Shown here piece after piece: positions 16,998 to 25,100 of a stretch of DNA of 28,179 nt. Numbering within the stretch: position 1 is the first letter of the stretch; every line of letters begins with the position of its first letter. The stretch covers positions 1 to 28,179 of the forward strand of contig URNG01000034.1 in NCBI GenBank assembly GCA_900549295.1, in the 5' to 3' direction. Both the position numbers and the translations under genes were made by a program. A model generated the notes under the pieces. It ran no database searches. It worked only from the letters and a program-made list of their open reading frames with translations, and was not told where the DNA came from. This stretch comes from an uncultured Rhodocyclaceae bacterium (GTDB lineage: Bacteria; Pseudomonadota; Gammaproteobacteria; Burkholderiales; Rhodocyclaceae).

Positions 16998-18305
16998 ATG
17001 AATCATCGCAAGACCGGCATTGCGCCCTACTGGACCCGTTTTGGCAGCTTTTTCCTGTATCCGATGCAGGTCGAGCACGTTCTGGCCTGCCTCGGCCTGG
17101 GCGTGCTCACCGGCCTTGCGAACTGGCTGTACGCGCCCCTGGAAATTCTCCTGCTCATCGTCGTCAGCGTCGTCACATTGCGCTACGCCTACCGCATTCT
17201 GGAACGCACGGCCCGCGGCTACCTCGATGACACGATGGTTTTCGTCGATTCCCGCCACGGCGGCCAGTATCTGCCGTACAAACAATTCGTCGTCCTCGCC
17301 ATCGGCCTGACGCTATGCGCCTACATCGCCAGAGCCATCAGTCCGCATCTGGCCGCGGTGGTCGGCGTTCTGCTCGCGCTGATGCTGCCCGCCAATATCA
17401 TGATTCTCGCCATGACCAACGATCTGAGCGAGTCGATCAAGCCCCGGCAGCTATGGGCGATCATGCACGGCATCGGCGTGCCGTATCTCGGGTTGTGCGC
17501 CTGCCTGCTGATGCTTTCTTCGAGCAGCGCCTTTTTCGTGCACCTGCTGGCCCCCGCGCTCCCCGGCGCCCTGCTCGCCGTGCTGAGCGGCTTCACCGGC
17601 ACATGGTTCACGATCGTCATGTTCCGCCTGATGGGTTACACCCTGTACCAGTACCATGACGCCCTCGATTTCGACATTGGCGTCGATGTCGATTTCGCGC
17701 GCCAGCCGGGTGCCATCGACAGCGCCGACCCCGCGCCGCAGCGCCCGGAGAAAATCGCGGCGCTGCTCAAGGCGGGCGACTACGCCGCCGCCATCGGGCT
17801 GGCGCGCGAGGAAGTGCAGAGCGATCCAGGCAATTTCTCCGCCCGCCAGCGCCTGCACCGCCTGCTGCTGGCCGTCCCCGGACAGGAAACGGCGGCGCTG
17901 GAACATGCCCAGGAGTGGCTGCGCTCGCTCCTGCACGGCAGGAAATTCGTGCCGGCCGTCGAAATCGCCGCTTACGTCCTGCCCCGCAACCCCGATTTCC
18001 GCATCGCCCCCGCCGCCTCGATCCTGCCGCTGGCCCAGGCCTGCTTCGAGGCGCGCCGCTTTGCCGAGGCGATGCAGTTGATCCAGCGCTTCGATCAGCG
18101 CTTTCCGGGACATGCCGACATACCGGCCATCTATGTGCTTGGCGCCCGCCTGCTCATCGAGCACCAGCGCGACCAAGCCCAGGCGCGGCGCGTCCTCGCC
18201 GCCGTCCGCCAGCATTTTCCCGGTTCCCAGGCGGCGGCGGAGGCCGCGCAGCTCGAACGACTACTCGACCGCCTGCAAGGCGTTCAGGCCGCGACGGACG
18301 CCTGA
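16998..18305 (+). CDS. Multi-spanning inner-membrane protein with helical (TPR-like) C-terminal domain
   Basis: I do not recognise a named family. The 435-residue product has about six predicted membrane helices (26-45, 46-66, 97-113, 117-138, 156-176, 188-210). The motif LMGYTLYQYHDALDFDIGVDVDF follows, then a soluble region (250-430) of paired helices such as IAALLKAGDYAAAIGLAREEVQ and CFEARRFAEAMQLIQRF, typical of TPR-like scaffolds. It may organise a membrane complex; no enzymatic motif is visible. The ATG at 16998 gives a sensible cytosolic N-terminus, but the Shine-Dalgarno sequence is weak. It is tail to tail with the rhomboid gene: they overlap by 22 bp, and both stops lie in one hairpin (18279-18310). 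The rhomboid protein also ends in a TPR-like domain, which suggests, without proof, a related role. Confidence 0.82.
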   Translation: MNHRKTGIAPYWTRFGSFFLYPMQVEHVLACLGLGVLTGLANWLYAPLEILLLIVVSVVTLRYAYRILERTARGYLDDTMVFVDSRHGGQYLPYKQFVVLAIGLTLCAYIARAISPHLAAVVGVLLALMLPANIMILAMTNDLSESIKPRQLWAIMHGIGVPYLGLCACLLMLSSSSAFFVHLLAPALPGALLAVLSGFTGTWFTIVMFRLMGYTLYQYHDALDFDIGVDVDFARQPGAIDSADPAPQRPEKIAALLKAGDYAAAIGLAREEVQSDPGNFSARQRLHRLLLAVPGQETAALEHAQEWLRSLLHGRKFVPAVEIAAYVLPRNPDFRIAPAASILPLAQACFEARRFAEAMQLIQRFDQRFPGHADIPAIYVLGARLLIEHQRDQAQARRVLAAVRQHFPGSQAAAEAAQLERLLDRLQGVQAATDA

Positions 18306-18310
18306 ACGCC
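18279..18310. terminator. Perfect 11-bp hairpin containing the stop codons of two convergent genes
   Basis: GGCGTTCAGGC (18279-18289) and GCCTGAACGCC (18300-18310) are exact complements around a 10-base loop. Each arm holds a TGA: that of the plus-strand membrane protein gene at 18303-18305 and that of the minus-strand rhomboid gene at 18286-18284. The stem is strong but has no U-tract, so a two-way transcription block is inferred. Confidence 0.55.
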
Positions 18311-19720
18311 GGCCAGACGCCACAGCGGTTCGGCACGCTCCGGCTGCCCGGCCTGCCGGAAGGCTTCGCCCAGTTTGCGCGCCACCTTGCGCAACGCGGG
18401 CCGCAGCGCCCGGTCCTTGCCCGTCTGCATGTAGAGCCGCAGCAGCAGCGTTTCGGCGGCATCCAGTTGGCGGCCGTCGATGATGCGCGAAAACAGCGCC
18501 TGCCACTGGGCGACGTCGAGCGCGGGCGGATGCTCTTCCAGCAGCGCCTTGGCAAGCTGATCGGGCGCGAAAGCGGACGGTTCCGCCGCGGCGGCCGTCA
18601 CGAGACGGCGGCTGGCATCCGCCGTGAATTCAGGCTGCCGGCTCAGATGGGCAATCCGCAGATATTCGCTCAGCGTCGTCGGGTCGTTGCCGGCAAAGCG
18701 CGCACACAAGGCCCGGTAATGCAGGGCCGCCTTGTCGAATTGCAGGGCGGCGACCTGCTGTTCCGCCTGCTTGCGCAGCGCCGCCATGGCCTCGGCGCGA
18801 TCCTGCGCATGCACCAGGGCGGCGCTGCGACCGCGCCGGCGCCAGCGGTACAGGCCAACGAGCAGCGCGCCGCTGACGAAACCGGCGAAGTGCGCCAGAT
18901 AATTGACGTTGCCATCCACATCCAGAACGTAGCGCTGGAGCAATTCGTTCGCCAGCCAGAACGGCAGGATGGCCAGCGCGGGCAGGCGCACCGTGCCGAA
19001 GAAAAAGAACAGCCAGTAAAAAAAGTTGATGCGCCGCCGCCCGAAAAGCACGAGATACGCCGCCATCACGGCGGAAATCGCCCCCGAAGCCCCGAGCGCC
19101 AGCCGCAATTCCGGCCCCGTGTGGAACAATTCCGGCACGGCGGAACCCAGCCCGCCAAGCAGATAAAGCCCCAGGAAGGCGCGGCGGCCGAGCGCCGCCT
19201 CGACGGTGTAGCCGACGACGAACAGCACCGCCATGTTGCCGGCCAGATGCATGATTCCGGCGTGCAGGAACATGTGCGAGAACAGTGTCGCCAGACTGGG
19301 GTTCTTGCCCTGCAAGGCGTACTGCTCGGTAAAGACGCGCGCCCGCAATTGCTCGTATTGCTTGCGATCGCGCTGCCAGCGGGCATGTTCCGGATGCTCC
19401 GGGAGAATGACACGGCTGCCGCGCAGACGCGCCATGAAATCGGCATCGCTCTCCATCTGCTGCACGCGGGCGACGAACGGCTGCCTGTCGAACCGTTCGA
19501 GCGCCTGCCCCCCGTCATTTTGCTGCGCCAGCGCGGCCCGGTAAGCAGCGCTTTCCAGCTTCCCCAGGCTGGATTTCTGATAAAACTCAAGGGCCGCGCC
19601 ATAGCGCCGGTCATCGGCTCCCTGCACGAAATAGACCAGCAGGCAAAGCGCCATGATGGCAAGCGTGACGACGGGCGGACGACTCCAGTCGGGACGGGCG
19701 GGCAGGGGAAGGATGAGCAT
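18284..19720 (-). CDS. Rhomboid-family intramembrane serine protease with C-terminal helical domain
   Basis: Membrane protease that cleaves other membrane proteins within or near the bilayer. In the 478-residue product the catalytic serine is Ser212 in LGASGAIS and the catalytic histidine is His277 in NYLAHFAGFVSG. His158 and Asn162 (HLAGN) match the oxyanion residues of GlpG, so it looks active. A first membrane helix (about 16-33) is separated from the core by an unusually long charged insert (35-140). After the last helix (to about 292), residues 310-478 form helical repeats resembling TPR/tetratricopeptide scaffolds. The ATG at 19720 follows the promoter box at 19748-19753 by a short leader, with no clear ribosome binding site. 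It overlaps the neighbouring membrane protein gene by 22 bp at its end. Confidence 0.92.
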   Translation of the reverse strand: MLILPLPARPDWSRPPVVTLAIMALCLLVYFVQGADDRRYGAALEFYQKSSLGKLESAAYRAALAQQNDGGQALERFDRQPFVARVQQMESDADFMARLRGSRVILPEHPEHARWQRDRKQYEQLRARVFTEQYALQGKNPSLATLFSHMFLHAGIMHLAGNMAVLFVVGYTVEAALGRRAFLGLYLLGGLGSAVPELFHTGPELRLALGASGAISAVMAAYLVLFGRRRINFFYWLFFFFGTVRLPALAILPFWLANELLQRYVLDVDGNVNYLAHFAGFVSGALLVGLYRWRRRGRSAALVHAQDRAEAMAALRKQAEQQVAALQFDKAALHYRALCARFAGNDPTTLSEYLRIAHLSRQPEFTADASRRLVTAAAAEPSAFAPDQLAKALLEEHPPALDVAQWQALFSRIIDGRQLDAAETLLLRLYMQTGKDRALRPALRKVARKLGEAFRQAGQPERAEPLWRLAGVQASVAA

Positions 19721-19747
19721 CGTTCGGGGCGCTTTGCGGAAGCGCGG

Positions 19748-19753
19748 ATTATA
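19748..19753 (-). promoter_or_regulatory. Probable -10 box for the rhomboid gene
   Basis: Reads GTATAATCCGCGC on the minus strand, 27 bases before the ATG, the same spacing seen for the Pal-like gene. Confidence 0.55.
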
Positions 19754-19851
19754 CGGCGATCATGCTTGCCGCCGGGTGAGGGGGAGGGCAGGCGATGCCA
19801 TGACGGCATAAATCCGGCACAATCCGAAAATACCGTTTTCAACTCCCTGCC

Positions 19852-21252
19852 ATGACACAACGATTCAGAGTCCTGATCTCCGGCCGCAGCCTTTCCGGCG
19901 CGCCGCTCGCCACCCTCAAGGAAGCCGTTGCGCGCACTTTCCGGTTGGACGATGCGGCGGCGGACAAAATGCTGTGCGGTCAGCCCGTCGTCGTTTCACG
20001 CAACGCCACGGCGGAAGCCGCCGAAAAACTCCTCGCCCGCCTGCGCGCGCTCGATCTCGAAGCGCGCAGCGAACCGCTCCCGCCGCCCGCCGTTGCAGCG
20101 CCCGCCGCCGCTCCCACGAATGCTCCGGCTCCTCCTGCGGCGCGCCCCGCAAGCGCCGCGCCGCCGGCAGGCAACGACTTGTTCGCGCTCAATCCGGTCA
20201 TGCAGGCCGCGCCGCCGCAAGCGCAAGCCACGGAAAAACCCGCCGCACCCGGCACGGCGCAACCGCTGGCTCTGGTTGATGCCGCAAGCGCCGGGCCGGG
20301 CGCGGATGACACGAGTTGCCCCCGCTGCGGGGAAATACAGCCGCCGCGCACCCTGTGCCGCAAATGCGGCCTCGACATGCCGCGCTATCACACCGCCCAA
20401 CAGGCAGCGGCGCGCGAAGCGCGGGCCGAACGCGAACTGGCGGCAAGCACGCAGCAGACCGCCCGGCGCACCTCGCCAGCGGATTCTGGCGATCGGGCGC
20501 GTCTGCTCGGACTCGGCTGGTCTGGCCGCATCGGCCGCCTGGATTATCTGGCCGGCTCCTGCCTCTGCATCGCGATTCTGGGGATATGCGCCCTACTGGC
20601 GCTCAAAACCGGCAAAACCGCCTTCTTCGGGCTGGGCATCCTGTTATCCACGGTCTATGGCTTTCGCGTCATCGCCCTGCGCCTGCACGACACCAACCGC
20701 ACCGGCTGGCTCTCCCTGGCTGCCCTCGTGCCGATACTCGGCGGCCTGATGAGCCTGGCCCTGCTCTTCGTCCCGGGCGACGACGGCGATAACGATTACG
20801 GCGATACCCCGGGCAACAGCGGCGCGCGCGTATTCAGCAGCCTGCTGGTCATGTTCGTCATCGGCAGCATGACCGTGCGCGGCATCGAAAAAGACCCCGA
20901 GCAGGCGGCGCGCCTGCTTGCCGCCGCCAGATTCGGGCCGGCCCAGCCGCAGGAAGAGGATTTCGCGGAGGATGACCTGCCGGCGGCGCATTACGCCAGC
21001 AACAACCGCATCGACATCTATGTCGCCACGGGATGCACCCAGTGCGGCGACATGCTCGCTTGGCTGCGCGCCAACCAATTGCGCTACACCCTCTACGTCG
21101 TAGACCGCGACCAGGCGGCGGCCGAGCGCCTGCATTCGATCGTGGGCAGCGGGCGGGTGATGTTGCCCGTGCTCGAAGTCAACGGTCGCGTCCTGCCGGG
21201 CGATCCCGGCGTGGCGCAGGTTCACCACGCCTTGCGGCAGGCATCGCCTTAA
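19852..21252 (+). CDS. Membrane protein fusing a zinc ribbon, DUF805 and a glutaredoxin-like domain
   Basis: A 466-residue mosaic protein. Residues 4-75 form a small domain (FRVLISGRSLSG...RLDLEARSEP) known at the N-terminus of DUF805 proteins. Residues 76-150 are an Ala/Pro linker. Cys156, Cys159, Cys169 and Cys172 form a zinc ribbon. Residues 222-345 are the DUF805 membrane domain (GRIGRLDYLAG, ALRLHDTNRTGW, PGDDGDNDYG) with about four membrane helices. Residues 386-466 resemble glutaredoxin with CTQC at Cys395-Cys398 and the cis-Pro motif VMLPVLEVNG. Its redox role is unknown; the active disulphide suggests thiol exchange, probably on the cytosolic side. It has its own short intergenic region upstream, and metG follows 80 bp downstream with a separate promoter. 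Confidence 0.88.
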   Translation: MTQRFRVLISGRSLSGAPLATLKEAVARTFRLDDAAADKMLCGQPVVVSRNATAEAAEKLLARLRALDLEARSEPLPPPAVAAPAAAPTNAPAPPAARPASAAPPAGNDLFALNPVMQAAPPQAQATEKPAAPGTAQPLALVDAASAGPGADDTSCPRCGEIQPPRTLCRKCGLDMPRYHTAQQAAAREARAERELAASTQQTARRTSPADSGDRARLLGLGWSGRIGRLDYLAGSCLCIAILGICALLALKTGKTAFFGLGILLSTVYGFRVIALRLHDTNRTGWLSLAALVPILGGLMSLALLFVPGDDGDNDYGDTPGNSGARVFSSLLVMFVIGSMTVRGIEKDPEQAARLLAAARFGPAQPQEEDFAEDDLPAAHYASNNRIDIYVATGCTQCGDMLAWLRANQLRYTLYVVDRDQAAAERLHSIVGSGRVMLPVLEVNGRVLPGDPGVAQVHHALRQASP

Positions 21253-21290
21253 CGCGCCGCTTTCCGGAATCACTTCGCCGGCAAGCGCGG

Positions 21291-21296
21291 TAGAAT
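21291..21296 (+). promoter_or_regulatory. Probable -10 box for metG
   Basis: TAGAATCGCAGG, 36 bases before the metG ATG, in the 80-base gap after the DUF805-glutaredoxin gene. It indicates independent transcription of metG. Confidence 0.5.
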
Positions 21297-21332
21297 CGCA
21301 GGTTCGATTTCCAACAAGAACCGCCCATCGCC

Positions 21333-23417
21333 ATGCCGCGCAAAATTCTCGTCACCTCCGCCCTGCCTTATGCCAATGGCGCCATCCACCTCGGTCATCT
21401 GGTGGAATACATCCAGACCGACATCTGGGTGCGTTTCCAGAAAATGTCCGGGCAGGAATGCTGGTACGTGTGCGCCGACGACACCCACGGCACGCCCATC
21501 ATGCTGCGCGCCGAGAAGGAAGGCCTCACGCCGGAACAACTGATCGAGCGCGTGCACGGCGAGCACGCCCGCGATTTTGCCGGTTTCCTGGTCGGTTTCG
21601 ACAATTACCACACCACTCACTCGCCGGAAACCCGCGACTACGCCAACCACATCTACGGCAAGCTCAAGGCCACCGGGCTGATCGAAGTGCGCAGCATCGA
21701 GCAGTATTACGACCCGCAGAAGCAGATGTTCCTGCCGGATCGCTTCATCAAGGGCGAATGTCCGAAATGCCACGCCAAGGATCAATACGGCGACAACTGC
21801 GAAGCCTGCGGCGCGGCCTACGCGCCGACCGAACTGATTGACCCTTATTCCGCCGTGTCCGGGGCCAAGCCGGAACTGCGCCACTCCGACCACTATTTCT
21901 TCAAGCTCTCCGACCCGCGCTGCGAAAGCTTCCTGCGCCAATACACCGCCAGCGGCGTGTTGCAGCCGGAGGCCGCCAACAAGATGCAGGAATGGCTGGG
22001 CGAACCGGGCGACAGCAAGCTCTCCGACTGGGACATTTCGCGCGACGCGCCCTATTTCGGTTTTGAAATCCCGGATGCGCCGGGCAAATATTTCTATGTC
22101 TGGCTCGATGCGCCCATCGGCTACATGGGCGCCTTCAAGAATCTGTGCGCGCAGAAGGGGCTGAATTTCGACGACTATTTCGCCAGGGATTCGAACGCCG
22201 AGCTGTACCACTTCATCGGCAAGGACATCCTCTATTTCCACGCCCTGTTCTGGCCGGCCGAGCTGGAACACGCCGGTTTCCGCACGCCGAGCAAGATCTT
22301 CGCGCACGGTTTCCTGACCGTCGACGGGGCCAAGATGTCGAAGTCGCGCGGCACCTTCATCACCGCCGAAAGCTATCTCGCCGGCGGCCTCAACCCGGAA
22401 TGGCTGCGCTACTACTTCGCGGCCAAGCTCTCCAGCACCATGGAGGACATCGACCTCAGCTTCGAGGACTTCGTGGCGCGGGTCAATGCCGATCTGGTCG
22501 GCAAATACGTCAACATCGCCAGCCGCGCCGCCGGTTTCATCGAGAAGCGCTTTGCCGGCAAGCTGGCCGCTGCCGACGCCAGCCTGCCCGCCCTGCGCGC
22601 CATTCACGCCGCCGCCCCGCGCATCGCCGAACTCTACGAAGCGCGCGAATTCGGCAAGGCCATCCGCGAAATCATGGCCCTCACCGATGGCGCGAACCAG
22701 TACGTCGACAGCGTCAAACCGTGGGAACTCGCCAAGCAGGAAGGCAAGGAAAGCGAGCTGCACGCCGCGTGCAGCAATGCCCTCAACCTGTTCCGCCTGC
22801 TCACCGTCCTGCTCAAGCCGGTGCTGCCGGGTCTGGCGGCGCAGGTCGAAGCCTTCATGAACCTGCCTCCGCTGACCTGGGCCGACAGCGCCACGCTGCT
22901 CGCCGACGGCCACGCCATCAACGCCTACCGCCACCTGCTGACCCGCGTCGATCCCAAGCTGATCGACGCGCTGATCGCTGCCAACAAAACTTCGCTTGCT
23001 CCCGCCGAGAACAAAACCGTGACGAAAAACGACAGTCCCGCCAAGGAAAGCCCCCAGGAAAGCAGCAGCGCCGACAGCGCGCTGTGCACCATCGACGATT
23101 TCATGAAAGTCGATTTGCGCATCGTCCGCATCGCCAACGCCGAGCACGTCGAAGGCGCCGACAAGCTGGTGCGCCTGACGCTCGACATCGGCGAGGACAA
23201 GCCGCGCAACGTCTTTGCCGGCATCAAGTCCGCCTACGATCCGGCCCAACTCGTCGGCCGCCTGACGGTCATGGTCGCCAACCTCGCCCCGCGCAAGATG
23301 AAATTCGGCCTCTCCGAAGGCATGGTGCTCGCCGCCTCCGACGGCAGCGGCGCGACGCCCGGCATCTTCCTCCTCAGCCCGGACAGCGGCGCGCAGCCGG
23401 GCATGCGGGTGAAGTGA
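21333..23417 (+). CDS. metG: Methionyl-tRNA synthetase
   Basis: Charges tRNA(Met) and initiator tRNA with methionine; cytosolic and essential. The 694-residue product has the HIGH-type motif HLGH at 19-22, the zinc-knuckle cysteines 143, 146, 156 and 159 (CPKC, CEAC) and KMSKS at 334-338. An anticodon-binding helical domain follows, then a Lys/Ser-rich linker (about 555-585) and a C-terminal tRNA-binding OB domain with DLRIVRIANAEHVEGADKL. This is the long dimeric form, as in E. coli (677). The ATG at 21333 gives the canonical start KILVTSALPYANG. Its end lies 13 bp from the end of the convergent fluoride antiporter gene, with no obvious terminator between. Confidence 0.98.
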   Translation: MPRKILVTSALPYANGAIHLGHLVEYIQTDIWVRFQKMSGQECWYVCADDTHGTPIMLRAEKEGLTPEQLIERVHGEHARDFAGFLVGFDNYHTTHSPETRDYANHIYGKLKATGLIEVRSIEQYYDPQKQMFLPDRFIKGECPKCHAKDQYGDNCEACGAAYAPTELIDPYSAVSGAKPELRHSDHYFFKLSDPRCESFLRQYTASGVLQPEAANKMQEWLGEPGDSKLSDWDISRDAPYFGFEIPDAPGKYFYVWLDAPIGYMGAFKNLCAQKGLNFDDYFARDSNAELYHFIGKDILYFHALFWPAELEHAGFRTPSKIFAHGFLTVDGAKMSKSRGTFITAESYLAGGLNPEWLRYYFAAKLSSTMEDIDLSFEDFVARVNADLVGKYVNIASRAAGFIEKRFAGKLAAADASLPALRAIHAAAPRIAELYEAREFGKAIREIMALTDGANQYVDSVKPWELAKQEGKESELHAACSNALNLFRLLTVLLKPVLPGLAAQVEAFMNLPPLTWADSATLLADGHAINAYRHLLTRVDPKLIDALIAANKTSLAPAENKTVTKNDSPAKESPQESSSADSALCTIDDFMKVDLRIVRIANAEHVEGADKLVRLTLDIGEDKPRNVFAGIKSAYDPAQLVGRLTVMVANLAPRKMKFGLSEGMVLAASDGSGATPGIFLLSPDSGAQPGMRVK

Positions 23418-23430
23418 TCCGCCGTCTCGC

Positions 23431-24756
23431 CTAGCCGCCGTCAGGTGGCGCGGGCGCTTTCGCCGGTTCGGGATTTTTCCTGCGAAAACTTGCCAGGTCG
23501 GCAATCCGCAATGCTTCGGGCGCGGCGCGCCGGTGCTTGCCCTGACCGATACGCTGGGCGTGATAGATGCCGGTGTGGCCCGAAAACAGATAGGCCGTGA
23601 TGCAGCCGATCGCGGCCAGCGGGCCGATTTGCGCCCCGAACAGCTCCATCGCCATCAGCGTCGTGGCAATCGGCGTATTGGCCGCGCCCGCGAACACCGC
23701 GACGAATCCAATGCCGGCCAGCATGGGAAAAGGCAGATGCAGCAGCGGCGCAAGGGCATTGCCGAGCGTTGCTCCGATGTAAAACAACGGCGTGACTTCG
23801 CCGCCCTTGAACCCCGTTCCGAGCGACACGACGGTGAACACCAGCTTGCCGAGAAAATCCCACGGCTGCATCGGCTCCAGGAACGAACGCGCGATGTCGG
23901 GAATGCCCAGGCCGATGTAGTTGTAGGCATCGAGCGCCCACACGGCAGTGGCGATCACCACGCCGCCCGCAAAGGGGCGCAGGGGCGCGTAGGCGATCCA
24001 CCGCTTCATCAGCGCGCCAAGCTTGTGGGCGGCAGTGGCGAACAGCGCGCCAATCAGGCCAAAGACGATGCCGGCCAGCACCACCGCCAGCACGCTCCAC
24101 ACGCCGATGGGAAGCACTTCGGGAATGGCGTAATGCGTGTGCTGGATGCCCCAGGCCAGACACACCCGATCCGCCACGATGGCGGCAACCACACACGGAA
24201 ACAGCGCGTCATACCGCATGCGGCCGATCGCCAGCACTTCCAGGCCGAAGACCGCTCCGGCCAGCGGCGTGCCGAACACCGAGGCAAACCCGGCGCTGAT
24301 GCCGCTCATCAGCACGATTCGCCGGTCCTCGCGCCGCAGACGGAACACGCGGGTCAACTGATCGGCCAGCGCGCCGCCCATCTGCACCGCGGTCCCCTCG
24401 CGGCCGACCGACGCGCCGAACAGGTGCGACACCACCGTCCCACCGAACACCAGCGGCGCCATGCGCAGCGGCACGACCTTTCCGGGATCGTGAATCTCGT
24501 CGATGATGAGGTTGTTCCCCCCATCCACCGGCTTGCCCAGCCAGTGATACACCAGCCCGACGCCCATGCCCGCCAGAGGCAGCAGCCAGACGATCCAGCG
24601 GTGGCTCTCGCGCCACCCGGTCGCCCAATCCAGTGACAGAAGAAACACCGCCGAGGCGCTGCCGGCCAGCACGGCAACCGCGCTGGCGATGAAAAGCCAT
24701 TTCCCCAGCCAGGGCAACAGCTCGATTTGTTCAGGACGATACAGATATTTGCGCAT
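23431..24756 (-). CDS. CLC-F type fluoride/proton antiporter
   Basis: Inner-membrane CLC transporter of 441 residues that most likely expels toxic fluoride in exchange for protons. The fold shows some ten or more membrane helices. The anion-filter segment, GSGIP in chloride CLCs, is GGNNLI at 79-84, a hallmark I recall for the fluoride-selective CLC-F branch. The gating glutamate is Glu120 in GREGT. FKGGEVTPLFYIGATLG and the NTPIATTLMAMELFG helix complete the family pattern. A fluoride riboswitch directly upstream supports the substrate independently. The ATG at 24756 follows GAGGGAG, which lies in a hairpin with 24794-24801. The C-terminus is a short charged tail without CBS domains. It is convergent with metG. 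Confidence 0.92.
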   Translation of the reverse strand: MRKYLYRPEQIELLPWLGKWLFIASAVAVLAGSASAVFLLSLDWATGWRESHRWIVWLLPLAGMGVGLVYHWLGKPVDGGNNLIIDEIHDPGKVVPLRMAPLVFGGTVVSHLFGASVGREGTAVQMGGALADQLTRVFRLRREDRRIVLMSGISAGFASVFGTPLAGAVFGLEVLAIGRMRYDALFPCVVAAIVADRVCLAWGIQHTHYAIPEVLPIGVWSVLAVVLAGIVFGLIGALFATAAHKLGALMKRWIAYAPLRPFAGGVVIATAVWALDAYNYIGLGIPDIARSFLEPMQPWDFLGKLVFTVVSLGTGFKGGEVTPLFYIGATLGNALAPLLHLPFPMLAGIGFVAVFAGAANTPIATTLMAMELFGAQIGPLAAIGCITAYLFSGHTGIYHAQRIGQGKHRRAAPEALRIADLASFRRKNPEPAKAPAPPDGG

Positions 24757-24760
24757 GGGT

Positions 24761-24801
24761 CACTCCCTCGAATCAATCGGGCTGACCAGCGGCAGGGAGT
24801 G
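24761..24801 (-). promoter_or_regulatory. Ribosome-binding-site hairpin of the fluoride switch
   Basis: CACTCCCT at 24761-24768 and AGGGAGTG at 24794-24801 are exact complements 25 bases apart. On the transcript, the arm next to the start codon carries the GAGGGAG ribosome binding site, so the stem would shut off translation. Five bases of the opposite arm can instead pair with GCAGG at 24812-24816, freeing the site. Confidence 0.6.
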
Positions 24802-24837
24802 TATGCGAACGCCTGCAGCCCCGACCGCAGTCAGGTG

Positions 24838-24903
24838 TCTGTAGGCGTCATCGGCAGCCGGCAAGGCTGCGGTTGGGGCAGGAGGAACGCCATCTCCCGG
24901 CGC
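24838..24903 (-). ncRNA. Fluoride riboswitch (crcB motif)
   Basis: On the minus strand the segment runs GGGAGATGGCGTTCCTCC, then AACCGCAGC, a short hairpin (GCAGCC-TTGCC-GGCTGC), and GATGACGCCTAC. This matches the crcB motif core: GGnGATGG..GTTC..CC, AACCGC, and GCnGATGACGCCTAC. It senses fluoride ion and turns on resistance genes. Its place 80-odd bases before a CLC-F antiporter gene is the classical arrangement. No other obvious signal was seen in 24904-24977 apart from a small CCGGC/GCCGG stem. Confidence 0.93.
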
Positions 24904-24977
24904 GTATCTTACATGATTCCGATCAAACAGCCCCGGCTCATAAACGCCGGAGGGTTGAAAAACGGTATTTCAGGCAA

Positions 24978-25007
24978 GAAAAAACCCAACCGGCGCAGGT
25001 TGGGTTT
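24978..25007 (-). terminator. Rho-independent terminator of tRNA-Ala
   Basis: A perfect ten-base stem (AAACCCAACC at 24982-24991 and GGTTGGGTTT at 24998-25007) with a six-base loop. On the minus strand it is followed by a T-tract (TTTTTTC), directly after the tRNA. Confidence 0.92.
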
Positions 25008-25014
25008 CTGAAAT

Positions 25015-25090
<76 letters not shown>

Positions 25091-25100
25091 GTGAGGGCGG

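Noticed and set aside
21270..23504. 744-codon minus-strand frame opposite metG
   Set aside because: It mirrors the codon structure of metG, an unquestionable gene; no start signal or family resemblance.
24904..24977. Possible additional gene or promoter between the fluoride switch and the tRNA terminator
   Set aside because: Only a five-base CCGGC/GCCGG stem is visible; no convincing -35/-10 pair or start signal could be assigned.
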